Assembly (NCBI GenBank): GCA_036003045.1
Contig: DASYSS010000050.1
Location: 62,001-126,000 of the forward strand
DNA from: Gemmatimonadaceae bacterium
Lineage (GTDB): Bacteria; Gemmatimonadota; Gemmatimonadetes; Gemmatimonadales; Gemmatimonadaceae
Length of the DNA: 64,000 nt
Reading direction: 5' to 3'
Shown here: positions 1-8,941 of the stretch, piece after piece
How the letters are laid out: every line of letters starts with the position of its first letter
How positions within the stretch are numbered: position 1 is the first letter of the stretch
Made by a program: the position numbers and the translations under genes
Notes under the pieces: generated by a model
What the model was told of the DNA's origin: nothing
Databases searched by the model: none
What the model saw: the letters and a program-made list of their open reading frames with translations, nothing else

Positions 1-359
1 TCCTGCATCCGGCGAATCTCGCCGCGCGCGTCCTCGATGATACGGTCCGCCTCGGCGCGGGCCTCTCGGATGATGAGCTGTCCCTCCTTGTCGGCCTGCT
101 CGCGGATGTCGCCGCGGAGCTGCTGCGCCGAGACCAGTGCCTCGTTGATCGCTTTGTCGCGTTCGCGGAACGCGCGGAGCTGCTCGTGGAAGCCTTTTGC
201 TTTGGCTTCGAGCTCCTGGTTGAGGCGCGACAAGCGTTCCAGCTCCTCGGCGACTTGGTCGCGGAACTGGTTGACTCGCTCGGGATCGTAGCCGCGGATC
301 GCTTTGCCGAACTCGTAGCGGCGAACGTCGAGCGGTGTGAGGTGGAAGGTTTCGTCCAT
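1..359 (-). CDS. divIVA: DivIVA-family cell-pole/division protein, 5' part only
   Basis: The reverse strand encodes a protein starting MDETFHLTPLDVRRYEF, followed by a stretch rich in Glu, Lys, Arg and Gln that looks like a continuous coiled coil. The N-terminal pattern of a short hydrophobic segment, then 'FGKAIRGYD' and 'V..F...V', is typical of the DivIVA/GpsB lipid-binding domain. Such proteins bind curved membrane and organise cell growth or division. About 119 residues are visible and the C-terminus lies beyond the left edge. The ATG shares one base with the yggS stop (TGATG), so it is probably translationally coupled. yggS-divIVA adjacency is common in Gram-positive and several other phyla. 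Confidence 0.85.
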   Translation of the reverse strand, partial: MDETFHLTPLDVRRYEFGKAIRGYDPERVNQFRDQVAEELERLSRLNQELEAKAKGFHEQLRAFRERDKAINEALVSAQQLRGDIREQADKEGQLIIREARAEADRIIEDARGEIRRMQ

Positions 360-1042
360 CATACAGGTCTGGCTCCGAAGAGAATCGTTCCCAATCGGAC
401 GTGCGTCGCGCCCTCTTCGATGGCTACTTCGAAATCGTTGGACATGCCCATCGATAGCGCCGTCGCGTCGTGACCGGCCGCACGAAGCTCATCCCGCGCC
501 GCGCGTGCACCAGCAAAGACGCGCCTGAGGGTCGCCTCGTCAGCGTCCAGCGGGGCCATCGTCATGATGCCCCGTATGCGGATCCCTTCGAGTTTCGACA
601 GATGCTCCCCCTCGGCCGCGACGTCCCCAGGTCCGAACCCGCCCTTGGACTCCTCGGCGACGACGTTCACCTGGACGAGGGCATCGACCGGGCGACCGGA
701 TTCCAGCCCCAGCGTGTTGACCGCATCGGCGAGGCGGGAACTATCGAGGGCGTGCAAGAGATCGAAGCGCGGCAGGTATTTCACCTTGTTGCGCTGAAGG
801 TGTCCAATCAGATGCCAACGAACCGGCGCTGAAACGAGATCCATCTTCGGGAGGGCTTCCTGCACACGGTTCTCGCCCACGTCAGCGAGACCCGCTTCCC
901 AAGCCGACTGAACGGCATCGGGGCCATGCGTCTTGGTTACTGCGACGATCGTAACCTGCTGACCGTGACCACCACGTCGCACTGCCGCTTCGATTCGGTC
1001 TCGGACTTCGCGAAGCCGGTCCGGGAGGTCAGGAAACGGCAT
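359..1042 (-). CDS. yggS: YggS/PROSC family pyridoxal phosphate homeostasis protein
   Basis: This 227-residue protein has the length and fold signature of the YggS/PLPBP family, a monomeric alanine-racemase-like TIM barrel that binds PLP without known catalysis and balances vitamin B6 and amino-acid pools. Visible motifs are the PLP lysine in AVTKT (K37), GENRVQE (56-62), WHLIGHLQRNK (76-86), SMGMSND (197-203) and RLGTILFG (216-223). It lies 11 bases downstream of the DUF2723 gene and overlaps divIVA by one base, so it belongs to the same minus-strand operon. Confidence 0.95.
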   Translation of the reverse strand: MPFPDLPDRLREVRDRIEAAVRRGGHGQQVTIVAVTKTHGPDAVQSAWEAGLADVGENRVQEALPKMDLVSAPVRWHLIGHLQRNKVKYLPRFDLLHALDSSRLADAVNTLGLESGRPVDALVQVNVVAEESKGGFGPGDVAAEGEHLSKLEGIRIRGIMTMAPLDADEATLRRVFAGARAARDELRAAGHDATALSMGMSNDFEVAIEEGATHVRLGTILFGARPV

Positions 1043-1053
1043 AACGTAGCAAG

Positions 1054-3000
1054 CTACCGGAGGTTACAGAGCGAATCAAGAGAAGCACTCGGCGGCGCGG
1101 CCGCCCCTTCGAGCAACCGGGAGGGGCAAGAGAACAAACGCAGAAAGTACTCGTGTATCGAGTCCGGGCCGCCGCGTGCAGGGCGCCCGAGCCGCCACTC
1201 GCCGATCGATCGCGCCACGCGTCGGAGCGCAACCGTGTCGAACGAGATGTCGGACGGGGCGTCCGAGACCTCGGCCGACTCCGGTTCGGCCAGCGCAACG
1301 AGGCCCACGACGCGCCATCGCCGAGCGATTGCCAGCCGTTCGCTCGACGAGAGTGTGTTGGCGGCTGCGATCGGGCGATTCTGCGCGACGGCGTCGGCCG
1401 CCAGCCGCGTCGCCGCCGTCGGGTCCGCCGCGTTGGTGGCCACACCCAGTCCGTAGCGACGACGCAGCTCCTCCATGTACCACGGGGCATTGAGAAGAGG
1501 GAGCGTCACCACGGTGACGTCGCGACGTTCACCCTCGACTTGCTGGGCGTACCAAAGCGGGTAGGTGTCGTTGTCACCTTCGACGAAGAGCACCGCCCGA
1601 CGAGGCAATGGCTCGAGTAATTGTCGCGCGGTTTCGCGCGGGAGGCTCGCCTCTGGCTCGACGCGGCGATTCACCACGCTCCAATTGAGAACGATGGGGA
1701 GCGCGCCGACCGCGACTCCGATCCACGGCCGCGATACGCGCTGCGCCAAAGCGACGGCGCCGACACCCGCCCAGATCCCCCACGCCCAGAATCCGAGCGT
1801 GAAGAAGTAGTCTCTGTCGCGCGCCTCGTGCGCGGCGTCGTCGGTGATGAAGGACCACGCGAACGTGCGCCCCGCGCGGAGATTCAAGTAGGCGATCACA
1901 CCGAGTGAGCCGCACAGAAAGAGCAGCAGCACCGCCGTCCACGTGCGACGGTCGCGCCGGCGATGCCAAACCGCTCCGGCAAATCCGAGCCCGGCGAAAA
2001 GGCTCGTCGCCACCACGCGCCACACGTTCGGGATCACGCTTGGCGCGAGTCGAAGCGCCCACTGCCAGTCGGCGTACTCGAACCAGTTCGCCAGCTGCAG
2101 CCAAATCGGAGCTCGCCTCGGCCAAAGACCCGCGACGTCGTACTGTCGTCGCGCGACCGTGTACGCGAGTTGGCTCCACGTACGAGGATTCGCCTGGTTG
2201 ATCGCGGGATCGAATCGCGATCGGACGATGAGGAACGCGAGGGCCGACATCGCGACGCCGACGATGAGGACCGCGGCGAATGGCCCGAGCGCGCGGCGTG
2301 AGTCTCCTCGGTCGAGCGTGGGCCGACGAAACGCGACGGCGAGAGCGATCATGGCCACGCCCGCCGCGACGACCCACGCCGACATTCGTCCCACGCCCGC
2401 CGTCGCCACGCTCACGCCGGAGAGAATGAGCGCCGTGCGCCGATCGAATCCGTCTGCTCGACTGGCCGCGAGCTGCACGGCAACCGGCGCCGCGACGAGC
2501 GCGCTCAGATGTACCGGCACGGCGAGCGCGAGGAAATACGCCGTCAGCAGCGCGAAGCGTGCATCGCCCGTTCGTCCCGCCCGGTCGGCGGCGACAATCG
2601 CGGCGACTGAAAGCAGGAGCGACGCCGCGTACACCTCTGTCTCGGTGGCGTTCTGCCAAACCGTGGACATCGCGCCGGCGGCTATGCCCGCGGCGAGTCC
2701 CGCGAGCGGCTCGCCCGTCACGCGCGCGATCCAAAAGGCTGTGAGCCCCACAGCGGCGGCGGTGCACGCGCTCGAGAAGAGGTTCGTCGCTGCGGCGAAT
2801 GGCAGGAATCCAAACAGCTTCGCCCAGGCGCTCAAGAGTACGACGAAGAGCGGCGTGCCGGGGGGATGCGGGATGCCAAGGCTGTGGGCGGCGGCGATGA
2901 ACTCGCCGGCATCCCAGAACGTGACCCCTGGCGCGAGGGTGGCGAGGTAGACGATCGCGAGCGAAGCAGCGGCGATGAGCGCCGCGCGAGTCGCCGTCAC
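1054..3000 (-). CDS. DUF2723 membrane protein, TMEM260-like GT-C glycosyltransferase
   Basis: A 648-residue polytopic membrane protein. The N-terminus (about residues 7-60) carries FWDAGEF (28-34) and GIPHPPGTPLFV, the hallmark of DUF2723. An acidic pair in the first extracytoplasmic loop (D30, E33) fits GT-C enzymes that use lipid-linked sugars. The eukaryotic relative TMEM260 is an O-mannosyltransferase; the bacterial substrate is unknown, so protein glycosylation is inferred. About ten hydrophobic segments are followed by a soluble C-terminal part from about residue 450. The GTG start overlaps the cdaA stop (GTGA), arguing for coupled expression. Confidence 0.85.
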   Translation of the reverse strand: MTATRAALIAAASLAIVYLATLAPGVTFWDAGEFIAAAHSLGIPHPPGTPLFVVLLSAWAKLFGFLPFAAATNLFSSACTAAAVGLTAFWIARVTGEPLAGLAAGIAAGAMSTVWQNATETEVYAASLLLSVAAIVAADRAGRTGDARFALLTAYFLALAVPVHLSALVAAPVAVQLAASRADGFDRRTALILSGVSVATAGVGRMSAWVVAAGVAMIALAVAFRRPTLDRGDSRRALGPFAAVLIVGVAMSALAFLIVRSRFDPAINQANPRTWSQLAYTVARRQYDVAGLWPRRAPIWLQLANWFEYADWQWALRLAPSVIPNVWRVVATSLFAGLGFAGAVWHRRRDRRTWTAVLLLFLCGSLGVIAYLNLRAGRTFAWSFITDDAAHEARDRDYFFTLGFWAWGIWAGVGAVALAQRVSRPWIGVAVGALPIVLNWSVVNRRVEPEASLPRETARQLLEPLPRRAVLFVEGDNDTYPLWYAQQVEGERRDVTVVTLPLLNAPWYMEELRRRYGLGVATNAADPTAATRLAADAVAQNRPIAAANTLSSSERLAIARRWRVVGLVALAEPESAEVSDAPSDISFDTVALRRVARSIGEWRLGRPARGGPDSIHEYFLRLFSCPSRLLEGAAAPPSASLDSLCNLR

Positions 3001-3800
3001 GACGGGACGGCGACTCCTGCCTCGACAGCGACCTCGCGCAGCGGACGGCCCGCCACGAGCTCGCGCACCTGCGACGGCGCGAATTCACGCCACAGACGTC
3101 CACCCGACGCGACGGCGATCGCCGCCGTTTGTTCCGACACGACGAACACGAGCGCATCGGTCTCTTCGGTGAGACCCAGCGCAGCTCGATGCCGCGTGCC
3201 GAGCGACCGGTCGATCATCGACGCCTGCGAGAGCGGCAGGATGCAGGCGGCACCGACGATCGTATCGCCACGAATGATGACCGCGCCGTCGTGCAGCGGC
3301 GAGTGGGGCGTGAAGATGGTCGTAAGCAAATCGGCCGACACCTTGGCCTGCATCTCCGAGCCGGAATGCACGTACTCATCGAGCGAAACCTCGCGCTCGA
3401 TGGCGATGATCGCGCCGACGCCCTTTCGGCTGAGACGCTCGATCGCCTCTGAGACACGATCGCCGACCTCGGCCTCCTTCATGCGGCCGAAGACGCGTGA
3501 GAAACGCGAACGCCCGAGCTGCGCCAGCACGGCGCGGATCTCCGGCGCAAAGACGACGATGAGCGCGATGACGGCGTAGCTCGAGACGACGGTCAGCAGA
3601 TAGAGGATTACGCCGAGCTGCAACATGAACGCGACGCCGTAGCTCACGACCAACAGCAGCAACCCCACGAGCACCTGCAGGGCGCGCGTGCGATGAATCA
3701 ACAGCAGCACACGATAGATGACGAACGCGACGATCCCGATCTGGAACACGTCGCGCCAACCGGGATGCAAAAGGCGGAACTGCTCGAACAGGCTCACCAT
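2997..3800 (-). CDS. cdaA: diadenylate cyclase (c-di-AMP synthase), CdaA type
   Basis: Converts two ATP to cyclic di-AMP, a second messenger in osmotic and cell-wall homeostasis. Three hydrophobic N-terminal segments (about 21-90 from the chosen start) precede a DisA_N catalytic domain with DGA (171-173) and GTRHRAA (201-207), the two diagnostic motifs. The chosen ATG (MVSLFEQF) gives 267 residues and overlaps the folP stop by 7 bases. An upstream in-frame ATG at 3848 would add 16 basic residues and overlap folP by 55 bases, so it is less likely. Synteny with folP and ftsH is conserved in several phyla. Confidence 0.93.
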   Translation of the reverse strand: MVSLFEQFRLLHPGWRDVFQIGIVAFVIYRVLLLIHRTRALQVLVGLLLLVVSYGVAFMLQLGVILYLLTVVSSYAVIALIVVFAPEIRAVLAQLGRSRFSRVFGRMKEAEVGDRVSEAIERLSRKGVGAIIAIEREVSLDEYVHSGSEMQAKVSADLLTTIFTPHSPLHDGAVIIRGDTIVGAACILPLSQASMIDRSLGTRHRAALGLTEETDALVFVVSEQTAAIAVASGGRLWREFAPSQVRELVAGRPLREVAVEAGVAVPS

Positions 3801-4738
3801 GCGACGCCTGCTGCGCCCCGCAGGTCCCCGCTTCGCAGAATCGCCCATGCGACGTCGAGCGCGTCGCGCGACGGCTTCACGTCGTGCACACGAAACACAC
3901 GCGCGCCTCGCAACAGCGCCGCGACGTTCGCGCCGACCGTGCCGGCGACGCGCTCGCTCGGCTCGGCGACGCCGGTGATCTCGCCGATGAAACGTTTTCT
4001 CGACGCGCCGACGAGCACCGGATATCCCAGCGCGACGAGACGCGGAAGCTCGGACAACGCGGCGATGGAGGTTTCGCTTTTCTTGGAGAATCCAACGCCC
4101 GGATCCAACACAATGCGGTCCGCGGCCACACCGGCGTTCAACGCGACGTCGGCCGCCGCGCGCAATTCCGCGATGACTTCACCCACGGGATCGTCGCCGT
4201 ACGTGGCGTGGGCGTAGGTCGCCATGGTGGCAACGTCGCCACGCGAGTGCATCAGGACAACCCCCGCCCCCGCGGCGGCGCAGACCCGGGCCATCGCGTC
4301 GTCGAGCCGAAGCGCCGAGACGTCGTTGACGACCGACGCGCCGGCCTCGAGCGAGGCGTACGCAACCGCGGCCTTCGTCGTATCGATCGAGATCGGCATC
4401 GACGGATGGTCGCGACGTACCGCCTCGATGACGGGCACGACCCGGCGCTGCTCCTCGTCGCCGTCCACGGTCTTCGCGCCCTGCGGCCGCGTGGACTCGC
4501 CGCCGACGTCGATCACATCGGCGCCCTCGGCGATCAATCGATCGGCGTGACGCCGTGCCTCGTCGAGCGTGACGAAACGGCCGCCGTCGCTGAAGCTGTC
4601 GGGCGTGACGTTGACGATCCCGAAGATCCGGGGCCGGTCGAGCGCCAGCACGCCCGTCGCGTGATGCCACGCGTTTCCCGGCGCGCCGGTCACTCCCGGG
4701 CCTGGACCTGTCGTTCGAGATTCCTCGATTCGGGTCAT
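3794..4738 (-). CDS. folP: dihydropteroate synthase
   Basis: Condenses p-aminobenzoate with dihydropterin pyrophosphate in folate synthesis; the sulfonamide target. The 314-residue protein shows all the TIM-barrel motifs: NVTPDSFSDGG (43-53), DVGGESTRP (77-85), SIDTTK, VVNDVS, DPGVGFSKK (212-220), GASRKRFIG (244-252) and RVHDV near the end. The first 30 residues are a variable extension and the true start could be slightly later. It is the first gene after a terminator that follows ftsH, so it may head its own transcript containing cdaA, the DUF2723 gene, yggS and divIVA. Confidence 0.96.
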   Translation of the reverse strand: MTRIEESRTTGPGPGVTGAPGNAWHHATGVLALDRPRIFGIVNVTPDSFSDGGRFVTLDEARRHADRLIAEGADVIDVGGESTRPQGAKTVDGDEEQRRVVPVIEAVRRDHPSMPISIDTTKAAVAYASLEAGASVVNDVSALRLDDAMARVCAAAGAGVVLMHSRGDVATMATYAHATYGDDPVGEVIAELRAAADVALNAGVAADRIVLDPGVGFSKKSETSIAALSELPRLVALGYPVLVGASRKRFIGEITGVAEPSERVAGTVGANVAALLRGARVFRVHDVKPSRDALDVAWAILRSGDLRGAAGVAW

Positions 4739-4750
4739 CTCGCCCCCAGA

Positions 4751-4781
4751 AGAAAACGGGAGCCTCTCGCGAGACTCCCGT
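4751..4781 (-). terminator. intrinsic terminator after ftsH
   Basis: Arms ACGGGAG (4756-4762) and CTCCCGT (4775-4781) enclose an inner TCTCGCGAGA palindrome. Read on the minus strand the hairpin is followed by TTTTCTTCT. It sits 25 bases after the ftsH stop and 13 bases before the folP start, so it should separate tilS-hpt-ftsH from folP-cdaA, perhaps with read-through. Confidence 0.75.
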
Positions 4782-4805
4782 CGATCGTTTCCGATCAGAT
4801 CCTCG

Positions 4806-6793
<1,988 letters not shown>

Positions 6794-6794
<1 letters not shown>

Positions 6795-7345
6795 TACCGC
6801 AAGCTCGCTATGTACGGAAGGTGCCTGAAGTTCTCTGCGTGATCCAAACCATACCCCACGAGGAACTCGTTGGGTGCATCAAAACCGATGAATCGCGTCG
6901 GATACCGAAGTTCCTTGGCGATGTGCTTATGAAGCAACGCGCATATCTCCAACGATCGCGGCTTCCGTGCCCACAATAAATCCATCAGGCGATTCAATGT
7001 ACGACCGGTATCGACGATATCCTCGACGAGGAGAATGTGCTTACCCTCGAGCTCGGTCTCGGGGTCGTACACCAAACGCACGTTCCCGCTGGACACGGTC
7101 GAGTCGCCGTAGCTCGCAGCCACGAGAAAGTCGACCTGCAGGGGCCGCCGAATCTGGCGCACCAAGTCACTTAGAAATATAAAGCTGCCCTTCAAGAGAC
7201 CCAGCACTAATAGTTCGCCGTCTGGATACGTCGCCGTGATCTCCGTCCCGATCGCCTGGACGCGAGCCGCGATCTCGGGCTCCGAGTAGACGATCCGTCG
7301 TACGTCGCGACCCAGGAGTCGCGGATCAGCCGCCGTTGCGTGCAC
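6794..7345 (-). CDS. hpt: hypoxanthine phosphoribosyltransferase
   Basis: Purine salvage enzyme transferring phosphoribose from PRPP to hypoxanthine or guanine. The PRPP-binding loop LLVEDIVDTGRTL is at 105-117, with the upstream GLLKGSFIF loop at 49-57 and the C-terminal FIGFDAPNEFLVGYGLD motif. Length 183 is typical. The GTG start lies within the last 20 bases of tilS, and the gene is followed directly by ftsH. The tilS-hpt-ftsH order is an ancient, widely conserved cluster. Confidence 0.95.
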
Positions 7346-8663
7346 AGGAAAAGGTTAGGATGGGTTGGCCCCGCGCGCCCGCGGACCGTGCGGTTGCCGC
7401 GTCGCTGCGGCGAACTCCAGGAATCCAGACGATTCGATCTCCTGACAGTACTACGGGCCAGCCCTGCCGTTCGTGACCGGTGACACCGGCGTCGTTCAAC
7501 AGCCGCTTGACCTTCCGTCCCGTCCCTCCCGCGCCACCGATGAGCCGGTCGCCGGGACGCCATTCCCTCACCCGCAACGGCTGATCGATTGGCAGCCGAG
7601 CGTTCCATTCCAACTGGCCACTGGGGGTCGAGGAAGCCCGGCCCGACCCGCTTGCTGACCAGAACGTCCATCCGCCCCACCGCGTTTCGCTCGAGAGGTC
7701 CAACAGGGTCTCGTCGGTCTCCCGTCTCCCGGGCGTGGAACGGAGTCGAAGGGCGTGTCGTGACCGAACGATTTCCCAGCCGCCTGAAACCTGAATCCGC
7801 GCGCCGACGCGCGACCTGCTCGAAAACGAAGCCGCGCGACTGATGCCTCGACGATCGAGCGTGACGCCGATTCGCGCCGCGACAGCCGGCCAAAGTACGG
7901 CGACCTGGCCGGCGTCGAGACCCCGAATCGCGGCGAGTCGAACGTCGGCCGTACGCGCGACCGGATCCACTCTCGATATGACGTCGGCTGCGGAATCGGT
8001 TTCGAGCCGCCATTCCGCCGCGCGTCGCCCGAGGTCCAACAATTCGTCGTCGATGAGCGGGTTCACGCGGCGAAGCGCGGGGAGGAGGTCGTGTCGAATC
8101 CGATTTCGCAGGAATCGTCGCGACGCGTTCGTGGGATCTTCGACCCATTCGACACCGCGAGCGGCCGCGAAGTTGAGCAGCGTGGATCGACGTACGTCGA
8201 GCAACGGCCGCAACACCTCGCCGCGCGCCAGCAGCGCGGCCATGCCCCGCGGACCCGCGCCGCGCATGATGCGCATCAGCACGGTCTCGATCTGGTCATC
8301 CGCGGTGTGCGCCGTCGCGATGGTCGCGCGGCTCGCGCGGGCCACTTCGCGAAGGAAAGACCAGCGCGCGTCGCGCCACGCCGCCTCCGAGCCGGGAAGC
8401 GGCCCGCGCGCCCGACCCACGACGCACTCGGTTCCTCGAGCCGCGGCCTCGCGCTGAACCAGCGCGCATGCGTCTCTGGCCGCGGCGCCCGTCCCATGGT
8501 CATACGTCGCGATCAGGAGACGCTCGCGCTCCATCACCGCCGCGGCGGCGTCGAGCAGCGCCATTGAATCGAGCCCGCCCGAAACGGCGAGGACGATCCG
8601 GTCGTGAGGCGCCAACGAGGCGGCGACGCCGCCAAAAATGGAATCCGCGAGCGAGGGAGACAC
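7326..8663 (-). CDS. tilS: tRNA(Ile)-lysidine synthetase
   Basis: Modifies C34 of the AUA-reading tRNA(Ile) to lysidine using ATP and lysine. The N-terminal PP-loop ATPase shows SGGLDS (28-33), TYDHG and the THTADDQIETVLMRIMRGAGPRG-type region (split by the HTADDQ motif). The mid part WVEDPTNASRRFLRNRIRHDLLP region is also characteristic. The C-terminal TilS domain (about 340-445) is recognisable by RPGDRLIGGAG and GR.VKRLLNDAGV. It starts the tilS-hpt-ftsH operon; divergent plus-strand genes begin about 100 bases upstream. Confidence 0.95.
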   Translation of the reverse strand: MSPSLADSIFGGVAASLAPHDRIVLAVSGGLDSMALLDAAAAVMERERLLIATYDHGTGAAARDACALVQREAAARGTECVVGRARGPLPGSEAAWRDARWSFLREVARASRATIATAHTADDQIETVLMRIMRGAGPRGMAALLARGEVLRPLLDVRRSTLLNFAAARGVEWVEDPTNASRRFLRNRIRHDLLPALRRVNPLIDDELLDLGRRAAEWRLETDSAADVISRVDPVARTADVRLAAIRGLDAGQVAVLWPAVAARIGVTLDRRGISRAASFSSRSRVGARIQVSGGWEIVRSRHALRLRSTPGRRETDETLLDLSSETRWGGWTFWSASGSGRASSTPSGQLEWNARLPIDQPLRVREWRPGDRLIGGAGGTGRKVKRLLNDAGVTGHERQGWPVVLSGDRIVWIPGVRRSDAATARSAGARGQPILTFSCARNGG

Positions 8664-8707
8664 TCGGTCAAGATAGCCCGCGGCGTGCGGATGTCGCGCC
8701 TCGGCGC

Positions 8708-8736
8708 TGGAAGCGGTACCCCTCGATTGCTATACT
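8708..8736 (+). promoter_or_regulatory. candidate promoter for the 8771 transcript
   Basis: An extended -10 element TGCTATACT is centred on TATACT (8731-8736). A weak -35 (TGGAAG, 8708-8713) lies 17 bases upstream. Transcription would start about 28 bases before the TTG start at 8771. This is pattern matching to a sigma-70 consensus only. Confidence 0.5.
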
Positions 8737-8770
8737 TCTTGCCGCTTGCTCACGCGTCAGGAGCGCTCAT

Positions 8771-8941
8771 TTGGAAACGCACGGTCCCTTCGGCACTCTC
8801 TGGGTGGGTCTCGGCCTCGGCTGCTTCTACATAGCGCTGATCTGGCTGAACACGCTGCTCGGCTTTTTCCTCACGCCGCTGTTCGTGATTCCGCTTACGT
8901 GGCTGCAAGACCGGCTCGCCCCGGCCAAAAGTCAGCAATAG
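8771..8941 (+). CDS. small membrane protein, 56 residues
   Basis: The TTG start has a good ribosome-binding site, CAGGAG (8758-8763), 7 bases upstream. The product starts METHGPFGTLWVGLGLG and contains one or two hydrophobic segments (about 8-45: CFYIALIWLNTLLGFFL, then TPLFVIPLTWL) and a short polar tail ending AKSQQ. No family was recognised. It overlaps the likely start of the large secreted peptidase gene by 43 bases, so it could be translationally coupled to it. The hydrophobic pattern and the ribosome-binding site support a real gene, while the absence of a known homologue keeps confidence moderate. Confidence 0.6.
   Translation: METHGPFGTLWVGLGLGCFYIALIWLNTLLGFFLTPLFVIPLTWLQDRLAPAKSQQ

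Noticed and set aside
1574-3157. Long antisense frame (527 residues) across the DUF2723 gene
   Set aside because: Composition is dominated by Arg, Ala and Gly with no domain; it is a typical high-GC shadow of the DUF2723 and cdaA frames.
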